From NCBI GenBank assembly GCA_028685875.1, contig JAQUDD010000002.1:107759-171758 (forward strand): a DNA stretch of 64,000 bases, read 5' to 3'. Positions 42,392-53,004 of the stretch are shown in pieces. The notes below the pieces were generated by a model. The model was not told where the DNA came from. It did not search any database and was given only the letters and a program-made list of their open reading frames with translations. Source of the DNA: Candidatus Absconditabacteria bacterium. GTDB taxonomy: Bacteria > Patescibacteriota > Gracilibacteria > Absconditabacterales > Absconditicoccaceae. Numbering within the stretch: position 1 is the first letter of the stretch; each line of letters opens with the position of its first letter. The translations under genes were made by a program, and so were the position numbers.

Positions 42392-42553
42392 ATGTAATAG
42401 ATAAGAAGTAAATGTTGCCGTTTATACACTAACGGTCATCATGATAATGACCATATAGGGGCGTATTTCAAGAGATCTTTCTCAATTTTTTTACTTGGTT
42501 TTTTCTATCACTTCTCTATACAGAAAGGTGATTTATTTATCTCTATCCTACCG

Positions 42554-43111
42554 ATGAAAAATATTGAAGTAGAACTAAAATTTCACATTCCTAAGCATTC
42601 AGACTTGCTTAACTTTTTGGAAAAGGAAGGGGAATTTGTTGGGGAATTTTATCAAAAAGATAGCTATTTTGCTCCCTCTCATCAGGACTGGTTTGCTACG
42701 GAGAAGATAGAAAAATGGCTGAGAATTAGGGAATCAGACAAAGGGAATAGCATTAACTACAAACATTGGAAATATAGAGAAAATGAGAACCTTAATTATT
42801 GTGATGAATATAATACGAACATCGGAGAAGCTGATCAAATAGAAAAGATTCTGACTGCATTGGACATTAAACCGATAATTGTAGTAGATAAACACAGACA
42901 GTCTTTTATGTATCAGGGAGTAGAAATTTCTCTAGATGAAGTAGCTGAGCTTGGGAGTTATGTAGAACTAGAAATGAAAGGGAAATTTACTTCTCCAGAG
43001 GAAGCAAGAGTTGAGTTATATCGCTTAGCGGAATCCCTTGGATTGAAGAGAGAATGGCAGGACCAAAAGGGATATCCTTGGTTGTTGTTGGAGAAAAACG
43101 GAATTATATAA
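42554..43111 (+). CDS. CYTH-domain protein (class IV adenylate cyclase/triphosphatase fold)
   Basis: 185 aa with the ExExK signature at the N-terminus (IEVELKFHIP). Barrel strands follow: KWLRIRESDKGNSINYKHWK, VDKHRQSFMYQGVEISLDEVAELGSYVELEMKG, then AESLGLKRE. CYTH tunnels bind triphosphates with metal; members are cyclases, thiamine triphosphatases or inorganic triphosphatases. The conserved acidic and basic residues look intact, so it is probably active, but the substrate is not predictable. It contains no TGA. Confidence 0.87.
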   Translation: MKNIEVELKFHIPKHSDLLNFLEKEGEFVGEFYQKDSYFAPSHQDWFATEKIEKWLRIRESDKGNSINYKHWKYRENENLNYCDEYNTNIGEADQIEKILTALDIKPIIVVDKHRQSFMYQGVEISLDEVAELGSYVELEMKGKFTSPEEARVELYRLAESLGLKREWQDQKGYPWLLLEKNGII

Positions 43112-43401
43112 AAGAAAAAGATCACAAATAGAGATTTCACTAGAATCCAAATCACAAGCAACTCTTAAAATAACAAAAATCCCTCAGGCGACTGATCCTA
43201 GGGAACCTTTGGGAAACAAAGTCGCTTCGTATACTTTCAGAAATATGAAAAAATCGATTTGGATTCCCGAAATCTCTTGATTTTTTTATTCAATATTTTT
43301 TTCCCAATACAAAAATATTGGTCATCGTCCAGACACAAAAGTTCAGCTACACAAGTTTTTTATTAATCATAAATTGGAAGAAAATATCTTTCACCCCCCC
43401 C

Positions 43402-44886
43402 CTAAAACACAATATACCTATCCTCATGTCCCTCGTAATAGCTCCTTACCTTGAGGACATCTCCTTTTCTGATCCCAAACTGCTCAAATAATTCAATAAA
43501 TCCTCTCTGTTGCATCTGCTTCCAAAATCGGAGTTCAGCTTCTTCGTTTCCTCGTGGGATAATAAATACCAACCTACACACTTCAGGATTTTGGATCAAA
43601 TAGACATTGGTATACTTTGAACTCACTTCATCAAGGTAATCATTCTTTACCAAAACCTGCTTTTCTCCTTCGGTAATATCACTAATCATTTCTTCTTCAT
43701 CTGCTGCCTCAAATACCTCTGTTGATTCAATTTCTGGCAGAGCGAGTACCGGAGTTTTCTTAAGAATTTCTGCTAATGCACGGATCCATTCCCCAACTCC
43801 GAAGTAGGTTCCTGCGGATGTCACGAAGATATTCTTTCTAATGATGTGTTCTGGAATAAGAGAAAATCCGTTCTCTTCTAAATAGATAGAAAGTCTTCCT
43901 ACTAATTGTTTTTGGTACTCCTCTACCAGTTCTTCATCGTTGATAAGATCATATTTATTGAGTACAAAGACCACTCTCTTGGACATAAAGAGCTCTCCTG
44001 CCACATATACACTAAAAGAAATCAGATCCCCATCTACTTCAAACTCAAAATTATAGTCCTCTGCTTCTGAAAGGAATTTATCCTCAACATAGTAGGTAAT
44101 TTCATCGAAGAGATCAATGGTTTCTTGGATTCCTTCGTCAAATCTTGCCATATCCATCACCATGGCGAAAATTCTTGACTTGAGCACATGGCGAAGGAAA
44201 TCGTTTCCGAGTCCTTTCCCATCTGCTGCACCCTTGATAAGACCTGGAATGTCGACCATATTGTACCTGAAATCTCCTACAGAAACGGAACCAAGATTAG
44301 GAACTAAGGTGGTAAAATGATACTCTGCTACTTTTGCCTTAGTAGCAGCAGCACAATTAATGAGAGAAGATTTACCAACACTTGGATTTCCAATCAATCC
44401 CACATCTCCAAGCAACTGAAGCTCAAGAATAATCTCAGCTTTTTGTCCTGGTTCTCCAAGTAGGTAGAAATTCGGGTATTGATTCACTGCATCTTTAAAG
44501 TGGATATTTCCTTTTCCTCACTCCCCTCCTGGCAAAGCTATTCGTTCCTCTTGGTCTTTGGTGAAATGATGGAGAATCCTTCCTGTTTCAGCATCTTTTA
44601 TCAAAGTTTCCACAGGAACGGTGATCATAAAATCTTCTGCATCAGCACCATATTGATCTTTTGTGCGTCCATCTTCTCCATTTTTTGCTTTGAAGACTTT
44701 TTTATACTTGTATTCTAGTAGCGTGTTTTCATCTTTATTTGCTTTAATAATGATGGCTCCTCCTTTTCCTCCGTCTCCTCCACTTGGTCATCAAAAGGGG
44801 GCCCCTGCCTCTCTTCTCCCGCTTGCTAGTCCGTTTCCTCATTTTCCTGATTCAATAGTAATTTTTACTTCATCATAGAATTGCAT
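43402..44886 (-). CDS. obg: Obg-family GTPase (ObgE/CgtA)
   Basis: Ribosome-assembly and stress GTPase. About 494 aa. I choose ATG 44886 because the family begins MxFxDEVKI, here MQFYDEVKI; ATG 44901 is in frame. The glycine-rich Obg fold includes LPGGEGGKGNIHF (some TGA glycines). G1 is GLIGNPSVGKSSLINC, G3 is VDIPGLIKGAADGKGLG, and NKYDL is G4. The C-terminal OCT-like domain ends with LKVRSYYEGHEDRYIVF. Length and motif order are normal. Confidence 0.93.
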
Positions 44887-44927
44887 AGAATGATTGCTCA
44901 TAAGAGATTAAAAATCTGTTTACCATT

Positions 44928-45800
44928 CTAGGGTTTGGCTCCATAATTGCAAGGGAGGATCAAATAATGTATCTCCCTATTATGGCAAAGAGCCGTGAAA
45001 TTTCACGACTCTTCTTTTGATATAACTTCCAAGCTTTTTCGGTAATCTTTTAGGTCTCTAAGTTGTGCAAGAACCTCATAATTTTCCTCTTGTTCTGGAT
45101 TTCTTTTCTCCAAGAAAGAAATAATAGAGTCAAGTTCCTCTGTATCCTCTGTACTTTCTATAATTAAAGTAGAAAGTAGATCATGAATTTTCTTTTCCAA
45201 AATAGAGATATAGTGTTGATAAGTAGATGAAATAATATCATAATCTCCTACATTACCTCTTCCAAATTCTTGATCTAAGAAAGACTTTCTTTCTTCCTGT
45301 ATATTTTCAAGGGATTCCTCCAATATCTCCAAATCCTCTAAAAGATCATAGAGTGAAATTATTTCTATCTCCTGAACAAAACACACCTCCAAATAATATG
45401 CCAATGCCTCATAAGAACCATCAGCGAATACTTCTCGTTCATACTCCTCAAAAAGATCCATCAGATCTGTCCGTTCCCATTTTGCTTTTTGTGAATAAGG
45501 AACAGAATTACATGGGATTTCCTCCCAATTCTCATCTCTTGATAAATCGTATTCTGATGGGGCAATACATTTTAGATATTCATCAAAACATATTGTAATT
45601 ACTCCATCCACTACAGAGAAAAAAATCGAATATTTCCCTTCTTTTTCGTTTAGATAAACGATTTTCTTATGCATATAAAGTTTTCCTGCATAAAATTTTA
45701 TCATCTCGCTAAAGAGATATCCAAAGTCTTTCTCTTTTATTTCACAAAGGAGGAGAGGCACAAAGACATCTCCTACCGTTTTTATTTTTAAATCTCCCAT
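44928..45800 (-). CDS. Hypothetical acidic protein; 3' end ambiguous
   Basis: Family not recognised. ATG 45800 (MGDLKIKTVGDVFVPLLL). The N-terminal half looks alpha/beta (KIVYLNEKEGKYSIFFSVVDGVITI); the C-terminal half is acidic coiled coil (YDLLEDLEILEESLENIQEE). The first TGA is at 45003-45005, inside a strong inverted repeat (44986-45013, AGTCGTGAAATTTCACGGCT on the minus strand). Under table 25 translation continues 25 codons to TAG 44928, giving about 290 aa. All ten or so internal glycines are GGN. If this gene was recently acquired, the intended end may be 45003. Confidence 0.6.
44986..45013. repeat. Strong inverted repeat at the 3' end of the hypothetical gene
   Basis: AGAGCCGTGAAATTTCACGACTCT is nearly self-complementary. 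The T-run is short on the minus strand (TTT), and better on the plus strand (CTTCTTTTG), where no gene precedes it. Confidence 0.65.
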
Positions 45801-45956
45801 AATCTTTTATTTTTTTAGTGTTTAACTATCATTTTATTTTTCTTCTTATAAGAAAAATATACAAGAATGTCAATACCTATACAAAATATTCTTACTTGAA
45901 AAAGGGATTCAGCTTATTACAATCATGTTATATTTATCTGATAACTTATTACTACC

Positions 45957-46367
45957 ATGAAAGGATTTTTTGCAAACATTGAACAAGACACACTTGAAAA
46001 TCAGAATTTTAGAAAAGTAGAATATACAGGGAAGCAGATGCAACTGGTAACTATGAGCCTCCTTCCCAAGGAAGAAATCTGAACTGAAATTCACCACGAA
46101 AATGATCAATTCTTTAGATTTGAGGCAGGAGAAGGGAAAGTGCTCGTAGACGGTACAGAATATCTCGTAAGTGATGGAAGTGCGGTAATCATTCCTGCAG
46201 GAGCTGAACATAACGTGATCAATACTTCAAGCACTGAACCCCTCAAAATGTACACCCTCTATGCGCCTTCTCATCACAAAAATGGAGTAATTCACGCCAC
46301 AAAAGCTATCGCTGAGCAAGCTGAACTTGATGGAACAGATGAGTTTGATGGGCAAACTACCGAATAA
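45957..46367 (+). CDS. Small cupin-domain protein
   Basis: About 136 aa. Cupin motif 1 is seen as IGTEIHHENDQFFRFEAGEGKVLVDG (the glycine in IGTEIH is TGA), motif 2 as VIIPAGAEHNVINTSS, followed by KMYTLYAPSHHKNGVIHATKAIAE. The metal-binding His/His/Glu-type ligands are largely kept. The ending resembles small cupins widespread in bacteria whose substrates are unknown. Terminator at 46383. Confidence 0.88.
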
Positions 46368-46382
46368 TGAAAAAAGGTCATT

Positions 46383-46412
46383 AAAAAAAACTGACCTGAA
46401 GTCAGTTTTTTT
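46383..46412. terminator. Intrinsic terminator between convergent genes
   Basis: Stem AAAAAACTGAC / GTCAGTTTTTT with loop CTGAA. It can serve the cupin (plus) and the gene ending at 46419 (minus). Confidence 0.85.
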
Positions 46413-46418
46413 ACTGAG

Positions 46419-47210
46419 CTATTTAGCATAATGATCAAATACAATCAGTGCTTTCCTAGCTTTTGCTCATGCTTTTCCTAGAAGGGCTTCATTGGTTACC
46501 TTAAGAGTTTCTTTCCCTGTAAATGCTTTCATTTCTATTCCTTCTTTGAGGTGAGAGACAATTTCCTTGGGAATATCTTCCTTTTGGAGCTTTGATACTT
46601 CAAAAGTTTTCTTTCCTTTTTTGATTCCGAAACTATTTGCTGCTTCCAAACTTACTACTATTGTAGATCCCTTATCTTGTAAGGATACCCAAACATCTCT
46701 TTTTCCTTGTGCATTATCAAAGACGTAAAAATATTTATATTCTTTTTTCTCCGTATTTCGTCTTCCTCATGCCTCTTTGGATAACTCAACTACCTCTGGA
46801 GGGATGGAATCTTTTATTTCTTGCTGTGCTTTTTTTGTTTCTTCTAAAGCGTTATTCTGTGCTATTTCTTTTTCAAATCCTAATAGGGCATAGGCCTGAA
46901 TTCCCTTTTCTCTCACATTCATTCTTCATGAAGGAATATAATTATCTAATGCTTTTCCTAAAGAAGTTAGAAAATTCTGTTGAGAAGAAGTATCTAGTAG
47001 ATAGGTATTTTCTGCATTTTTTAGCGACTGTTTATATTTTTTATCCGTAATAGATTCTATCATATACTTCCCATCTTTCTGTTTGGAGAGTTTAAACTCA
47101 AATTCTACACTAGCCGTTGTATAAGGAAGAAGCACTGAACCATCGGTCAGCTTTTTCACTTCTTTCACTGTTGGAGTAGATTCTATAGATTTCTGAAGGG
47201 TAATATTCAT
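46419..47210 (-). CDS. Hypothetical protein, 263 aa
   Basis: Family not recognised. ATG 47210 to TAG 46419. Two TGA (46926-46928 and 46467-46469) are read as glycine. It is soluble, Lys/Glu-rich, with a beta portion (VLLPYTTASVEFEFKLSKQKDGKYMIES), a helical middle (ALLGFEKEIAQNNALEETKKAQQEI) and a C-terminal segment EMKAFTGKETLKVTNEALLG. No signal peptide. Confidence 0.65.
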
Positions 47211-47336
47211 GATTTTCTGGAAAATAAAGATCGTTACTATTAAGTATATAGTATTTGTAAGATTTTGTCAAAAAAATCTCCTAGAAAAGAGGGAGTAAAT
47301 TCGTAGAGTACTAGCGTTTACTTTAAAGAAAAGAAG

Positions 47337-48149
47337 ATGAAGATTTCGTATCAAGGGGTTCCTGGGGCATATAGTTATATCACTGCGCTCAATGTGGCAA
47401 AAATTATGAAAGATAAAAAAGCTGAATTAGTACCCCATAAAAACTTTACAGAAGTGTGGAAATCTGTGAATGCAGAGAGTATTGCGGTAATTCCTATCGA
47501 AAACTCCAGAGCAGGAAGTATTCACGATAATCTTTATAATTTTATGAGATATAAATATAAAATTATTTGAGAAATTCATACTGAAATTAATCATGCTTTA
47601 CTCTCTAAAGAAAACGATATTAAGAAGATTAAAAAGGTTTATTCTCACTGGCAGGCATTGAGTCAATGCCATAACTTTCTGAAGAAACATAGCATTGAAG
47701 GGATTGAATACTTTGATACTGCTGGGGCTGCAGAATTTGTTATGCAGAGTGATGAAGAAGGTATCGCTGCCATTGCATCAGAAGAAGCTGGGAAACTCTA
47801 TAAGTTAAATATCATTCAACCAAATATTCAAGACCAGAAAGGAAATAGTACAAGATTTTTGATTATTGCTGATAAAGAAAATACGCTTAGTTATCCTAAA
47901 CCGAGTAATAAAGTTGCTATACTTTTTCAGGCGCGTAGCATTCCTGCAAGTCTCTATAAATGTCTCTGAGCATTTGCAACCAATAATGTGAACCTGACTA
48001 AGATTGAAAGTATTCCCCTCTTTGAGGATCCCTTTATGTATGTTTTTTGGTTAGAATTTGAAGGGAGAATTGCTGACGAACCTGTTAGAAAATCCTTGAA
48101 TGAATTAGCATTCTTTACAAAAAAGGTTCAGATTTTGGGTGAGTATTAA
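47337..48149 (+). CDS. pheA: Prephenate dehydratase-like protein
   Basis: Converts prephenate to phenylpyruvate in phenylalanine synthesis. About 270 aa. KISYQGVPGAYSYITALN, IAVIPIENSRAGSIHDNL, VYSHWQALSQCHNFL, AIASEEAGKLYKLNII and NSTRFLIIADKE (the TRF motif) match the catalytic domain. A C-terminal ACT-like part follows (KVAILFQARSIPASLYKCLGAFATNNVNLTKIESIP). Two TGA are glycine. No other aromatic-amino-acid gene is in view, which is odd for a CPR genome with few biosynthetic pathways. Confidence 0.9.
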
Positions 48150-48199
48150 CAACTTGCATATTTTACTTACTTATTTGCAAAAGTTATCAGACTTATAAT

Positions 48200-48670
48200 T
48201 TACCTTCTAATCTTCGCCAAATAGGCTAACCCCAGCGCATCTGCTGCATCATTAAATTCTGGCACATCAACAAGTTTAAAAAATCTCATAATCGTCTTTT
48301 GGACGAGCATTTTATCTGCTTTCCCATTTCCAGTAATATATTTTTTGAGTTCAATAGGAGTGTATTCTTGCACGGTAATATTATTTTTGAGGAAAAGCAT
48401 CATTAATGCTCCTCTGATAGCGTAGACAAACTCAGCATTGTTTTGGTTGTAGCTCGTGAAGAAGAGCTTTTCCATTGAAACGCAGGTGATTTGGTATTCA
48501 ATGATCAGCTTTTCAAAGAAATCATACATCTGCACCACCCTCTCGAATTGATCCTGCCTCGTGGGAGATTTTTTTTCTTGAAGTAAAATCCCCGCATCAA
48601 TAATCTTAAGATCGTCAGTAATCAATGCGTATCCAAGTTTGCGAACTCCGGGATCAATTCAAAGAATCAT
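48200..48670 (-). CDS. ruvC: RuvC, Holliday junction resolvase
   Basis: About 156 aa, typical length. ATG 48670 is required to include the first catalytic aspartate in MILGIDPGVRKLGYAL; the glycine before IDPG is TGA (48659-48661). Other acidic residues lie in VSMEKLFF and EFNDAADALGLAYL. KKYITGNGKADKMLVQ is the DNA-binding region. It is 32 bp downstream of map on the same strand. Confidence 0.92.
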
Positions 48671-48702
48671 CAAAATATGTTATATAAATTTCTTTATTTG
48701 TA

Positions 48703-49482
48703 TTACTCCAACTCCTGCACACCAGAAAGGATTTCGTATCCTTCCTCGGTAATCAAGAGCATATATTCCCACTGAGAACCTAAATCTCCGTGATCCGTAT
48801 ACATCCCTTGGTTTCCTTGAGGCTGATAGAAATCTTCTGACATTACCGCAAGAATAGGCTCAAAGCAGAGCACCATTCCCGGTTGATAGAATTGCCTTTT
48901 CATCACAGGGTTTGCATAATTGAAGACATAGGGTCTTTCATGCAAATATACTCCTACTCCGTGTCCTGTAAGGTATCTTAATACCTTGTATCCAGCATTT
49001 TTTACCACGGTTTCTACCGTAGAACCAAAAGGATACATTGCCTTTCAGCTTTCTATTGTTTCTATTCCTCTATCCAGAGCTTCCTTCGTCACTTGCACTA
49101 GATCATAAGCAAGTGGATTTGCCAGTTCTCCTCCGATTACTAAGGAAATTGCAGAATCGGCAATTCCTTTTTGATATTGTATTCCTGCATCTATTTTGAG
49201 TAAATCTCCATTTTTGAGCACGTAGTTACTTGGTTCTCCGTGGACTACACAATCATTTACCGACAGGCAAAGATTGGTAGGAAACCCATCATATCCCTTG
49301 AAAGGACCTTTGAGATTATGCTGTTTGAGGAAGTGCTCCGCTATAAATTCTAGCTCAATGGTGGCCATTCCTACTTTTGCTTTTGAACGAAGAAGCAGAA
49401 GCATTTCATTGAGATATTTTCCGGCTTCGCGAATTTGCTCGATCTGCTTTGGAGTTTTGATGATAATTTCGTTGTGAGACAT
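48703..49482 (-). CDS. map: Methionine aminopeptidase type I
   Basis: Removes N-terminal methionine. About 259 aa. Metal ligands are in LLKIDAGIQYQ, IADSAISLV, TGHGVGVYLHE, LCFEPILAV and QWEYMLL. TGA 49045-49047 is glycine and joins two fragments (ES-G-KAMYPFG). The VNDCVVHGEPS substrate histidine is present. Map, ruvC and the PAP2 gene are closely spaced on the minus strand. Confidence 0.94.
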
Positions 49483-49501
49483 TTGAAAAGTAGCCTACTA
49501 A

Positions 49502-50014
49502 TTAAAGAAAAGAAGATACTTGTAAAGTAAGATAGAAAGCTGAAGAAGTTGCAATCATTGCATAGACAGCTCCAAAAAGCACATCTATGGGATAATGTTT
49601 TTTGAGTTCAATCCTAGAAAGAGCCGCAGCTAAAGCAAGTAAAGCATACAGAGGTAACCATAACACATTCATATCGAATCGTAATAGAGAAAAGAACAGA
49701 ATCCCTGATGTTGTTACAGCGGTAATCGTGTGCATACTTGGGAAACTTCCTGCATGTATCTTGGTTCGAAATCCTGTATATTCCATTTTTTCAGGACGAT
49801 GTTTAAAGAAAAAATATTTCGTTACCATAGCCGCTCCTAGACCCAAAAGATAACTCAATGCTGAAAAGGAAAGGAAGAATATGAAAGCATGTTTTGGTCC
49901 TGTAATAAGATTTTCTCCGGACATCCCATTTGTAAAGAAGAGCATGGGCACCCATAGTAGCAAAACTCATGGGAAAGATCCAATGTGGGTAATTCGTTTC
50001 CAAAAATTCTTCAT
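49502..50014 (-). CDS. PAP2-family membrane phosphatase
   Basis: About 170 aa, ATG 50014. Membrane protein with about five hydrophobic segments. The three acid-phosphatase motifs are clear: KYFFFKHRP (K-x6-RP), GSFPSMHT (PSGH-type, here PSMH) and SRIELKKHYPIDVLFGA (SR-x5-H-x3-D). Likely dephosphorylates a lipid such as undecaprenyl pyrophosphate, supporting the MraY pathway at 56.7 kb. TGA glycine at 49967-49969. It is 19 bp from map. Confidence 0.87.
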
Positions 50015-50087
50015 ACAAAAAAAATGTTCACAGAGTAAAAATCAGATTTGTTATACTTTTTCTGAAATAAGAAACAAGAGGAGATGC

Positions 50088-50570
50088 TTATCCTGTGCTT
50101 CCAATTCCTCCTGCTCCTCTCTCACTTTGGAAGCGTTCAGCAAAATTATCATAGAGATCTGGATCAACAAGCATTTCTAGTTTTGGAATTTCCTCAGTTC
50201 CAAACTTTTCTGAATCTCGATAGTAAGGGAAGAATTCTATCTGTGCTAACCTTGTGTAAGCAGGATGCGAAACAGGAGAAGAAGTGTAATTATACAGCTG
50301 TAAAATATACTCTCCTCTAAAATCTGCATCAAAGATGGCTGTAGCATTTGCCAGCATCAAATGGGCTTTTGTAGGAAGAGAGCTTCTCGCATATACTTTG
50401 GAACCTCGACCTAAAGGCATATAGGTTTTAATTCCTGCTCACACTTTAAGCACTTCTCCAGGTTGTACCGTGATATCTTCTGCACACATGAGATCCCAAC
50501 ATACCGAACCAGAAGTTCCTTTGGTGGGGAGAAGTCTTTCATCATAACTACACACTAAAATCTTATTCAT
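50088..50570 (-). CDS. dut: dUTPase-family protein
   Basis: Hydrolyses dUTP to dUMP. About 160 aa. Motif 2 YARSSLP, motif 3 ATAIFDADFRGEYI (usual IDxDYRGE), motif 4 RLAQIEFFP and the P-loop-like motif 5 RGAGGIGSTG are present. Motif 1 is diverged (SVCWDLMCAEDI). The extra stretch LYDNFAERFQSERG before motif 5 is compatible with trimeric dUTPases. ATG 50570 overlaps the 3' end of the HAD gene upstream by 8 bp, so both probably serve nucleotide metabolism together. Confidence 0.85.
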
Positions 50571-51168
50571 GGATATGATCTAATAAAGATAAATCTATTT
50601 CTGCTCGGGAATTCACTTTGATTACATTTGGATAGTTTTCTTGGGAATAGTCTTGATTTCGCGGTTTATCAAGGAGAAAGCAGGGAATCCCTGCTTGAGA
50701 GAGTTCCGCTACAAATCCGAGATTATCTTCTATTACCACTTCAATTCCTGCTTGTTTACAAAGTTCAGATTTTGTGGTTTCAGACTCTGTACCTACATTA
50801 GCAAAAAGGAAATCATCAAAAATCTGAGGGAAATGCTGATCAATCCACTGTTGAGTTCTCTCTTGATATTGAGTAGGTCTCCCTGTCACCATAATCAGCT
50901 TTTTCCCTTCTTGTTTCCATGCTTGAAGTTTTTTTTTAGCTCAGAGAACCGGTTGAATTTCAAAAAGTTCTGGAGAGGCGAAAAGTCCGAAGAAAATCTC
51001 ATACGCTTTTTCTATGGAAATATTGAGTTTTTCTACTTCTCGCAAATCATAGGAAGTAATATCATTTCTCGTGAGGTCTTTTTGTGTACACTCTGGATGT
51101 TTGAGCAATTGATTCATTGTTTCAGAAAGCACTTCATCACAGTCAATTCAGATTATTTCAGGATACAT
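50563..51168 (-). CDS. HAD-family phosphatase, 5'(3')-deoxyribonucleotidase-like
   Basis: About 201 aa. HAD motif I is IGIDCDEVLSETMN (TGA glycine), motif II is IMVTGRPTQYQE, a lysine lies in TTKSELCKQ and motif IV is VIEDNLGFVAEL. The order and the small cap fit the NT5C-type nucleotidases, whose motif I is DxDGV; here it is DCDEV. Overlap with dut by 8 bp suggests a role in clearing deoxynucleotides. Confidence 0.82.
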
Positions 51169-51208
51169 ACTATAAGATTTTATTTAAACAGATCATGTAT
51201 AGGACTTT

Positions 51209-51607
51209 CTAAAATACTTGCAAGGAAAAAAAGCTCCCCCACAAAATGTGGAGGATGCATTTTCATTTAAAGATTTTTCACCTAAAGATAGAGATAATTT
51301 CTTTCTTCAGGTAGGGATTTTGCGAAGTTCTTCTCAGATAGGAAACTTCCCTTTCCCCGATAATTTTAGCATTATAAAATGCCGACACCACTAATAATTC
51401 TTTTTTTCTTCTATCCTTAAAAGCGGACACAGAAGAAAAAAAAGCTGATAACTGAGAAAGTGTTCCCTGGAAGGTTCCCATTTCTTCATAACTCTTTATT
51501 TCCAGAGGAGAGAGAGTCATATTAGCCTCTTCTCCAAAAACTTCTTCCATCTTCCCTGAAATGTTTTTTAATTCTACAATAATGCGATTTCTTGTTCTTG
51601 TTTCCAT
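51209..51607 (-). CDS. Hypothetical protein; first TGA lies just before a terminator
   Basis: ATG 51607 (METRTRNRIIVELKNISG). To the first TGA (51278) it has 109 codons, ending KKEIISIFR. It looks soluble and helical; no family recognised. Under table 25, TGA 51278-51280 and 51263-51265 are glycine and the frame ends at TAG 51209. That TAG is downstream of the intrinsic terminator (51225-51254), so a terminated mRNA would carry no stop codon. It begins 50 bp after cysK and is likely co-transcribed. Confidence 0.55.
51225..51254 (-). terminator. Intrinsic terminator at the end of the cysK operon
   Basis: On the minus strand CCTCCACA / TGTGGGGG (one G-T mismatch position) with a short TTT loop is followed by CTTTTTTTCC. 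It lies 24 bp after the TGA at 51278 but before the first TAG. Confidence 0.8.
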
Positions 51608-51656
51608 ACTCCTTAATTTTTGTTTTTTTGTATTTATGTTTATTCTTATCACTCCT

Positions 51657-52583
51657 CTATTCAAACAAGGCGGTAGAGAGATATCTCTCCCCCGTATCAG
51701 GTAGAATTGTGACAATATCTTTATTTTTGTTTTCTCCTTGTAAGGCATATTGCAAACTTGCAAATACATTCGCTCCTGCAGAAATACCAACCAAGAGCCC
51801 TTCTTGCTTAGCAAGCAGTTTCGCCGTTGCAATTGCATCTTCATTGGATACTTTGATTACCTCTGTATACAGCGAAGTATCCAGGACCTCTGGAACAAAT
51901 CCTGCACCAATTCCCTGAATTTTGTGTGGTCAAGGTTGACCTCATGACAAGACGGGAGAATCTTCCGGTTCTACGGGAATAATTTCTATATTAGGATTCT
52001 GTTCTCTGAGATACTTTCCTGCTCCTGTAAGCGTTCCTCCCGTTCCAATTCCTGCAATGAAGGTATCAATCTTTCCTTCTGTAGCAGACCAGATTTCTGG
52101 ACCTGTTGTTTCAAAATGTATCTGAGGATTAGCAGGATTAGCAAACTGGAAAGGGATAAAAGAATTTGGAGTCTGAGCAGCAAGCTCTTTAGCCTTTTCA
52201 ATTGCACCTTTCATCCCATTCGCTGCAGGCGTCAACACGAGTTCCGCTCCAAAATGCTGGAGGACTTTCCTCCTTTCGATACTCATAGATTCAGGCATTG
52301 TTAAAATAATCTTATATCCTCTGGATGCAGCGAGAGAGGCTAGACTTATTCCTGTATTTCCGCTTGTTGGTTCAATAATAACAGCATCGGGAGTCAGCTT
52401 TCCTTCCTTTTCAGCGGCAAGAATCATAGAAAGTCCGATTCTGTCTTTTACAGAACCATTTACATTAAAGAATTCAGCTTTCGCGAGAATCGGATTTGCG
52501 AGACCATGAAGCTGAGAAAATCTCTTGAGTGCGACCAGGGGAGTATTTCCGATAAGGTCAAAGACATTGTTTGCAATAGGCAT
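51657..52583 (-). CDS. cysK: Cysteine synthase (O-acetylserine sulfhydrylase)
   Basis: PLP enzyme making cysteine from O-acetylserine and sulfide. About 308 aa. ATG 52583 gives [19 protein letters not shown]. The PLP lysine is in [26 protein letters not shown] binds the cofactor phosphate and substrate; [28 protein letters not shown] and GISAGANVF follow. In-frame TGA at 51942-51944, 51930-51932 and nearby are glycine in the loop before HKIQ. A long hairpin with a T-run lies 32 bp upstream and may attenuate transcription. Confidence 0.93.
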
Positions 52584-53004
52584 GATAATAGATAGAGAAA
52601 GTAAAAACATAAAGAAAAAACCTCCTCCAAGAGAACAAGCTCATTGAAGAAGGTTTTGGGATTTTATGTGCTAGGTATTTAGAGTTCCTTTGGCTTTACC
52701 ACAAAATCTGACCAACTGCAATGAGCGGGTAGACAACACATACACATCATTTGAGCATTGTAAGGGAACATTAGGTATGCTTTGTGATAAATAAAATACT
52801 TCTGTAGCGGAACGATTCCTTGATAAGAGATTTTGGGGGAATTGCAAGAGATTTTTTTCTTTTTTGGAAATTAAAAAATTTATAAATCCTTTTTGACATT
52901 TCCCCAAAGAAATACATAAATCTCTAACTTGACTTTTAATATAAAATATACAATATTCAAACAAATAAAAAAACAGAAGTTAAACAATAAAAAAGCAAAA
53001 GAAA
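52584..53004. other. Intergenic region with cysK leader hairpin
   Basis: 421 bp between divergent genes. Near cysK it holds a long terminator-like hairpin (52615-52658) preceded on the minus strand by roughly 250 nt of possible leader. I looked for T-box and S-box cores: only a short CTTATCAAG match and no AGGGTGG core, so no known riboswitch is called. A 97-codon minus ORF (52671-52964) overlaps it and looks spurious. Confidence 0.5.
52615..52658 (-). promoter_or_regulatory. Attenuator-like hairpin before cysK
   Basis: On the minus strand AAAACCTTCTTCAATGAG pairs with CTCTTGGAGGAGGTTTT (a few mismatches) and ends in six T residues, 32 bp before the cysK ATG. No minus-strand gene ends directly before it. 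Confidence 0.55.

Noticed and set aside
52680..52860. T-box or SAM riboswitch before cysK
   Set aside because: Only a short CTTATCAAG match; the AGGGTGG T-box core and the S-box GGTGGAGGGA block are missing.
52671..52964. 97-aa minus-strand ORF upstream of cysK
   Set aside because: It overlaps the leader and probable promoter region, has no family likeness, and is followed by the attenuator hairpin.
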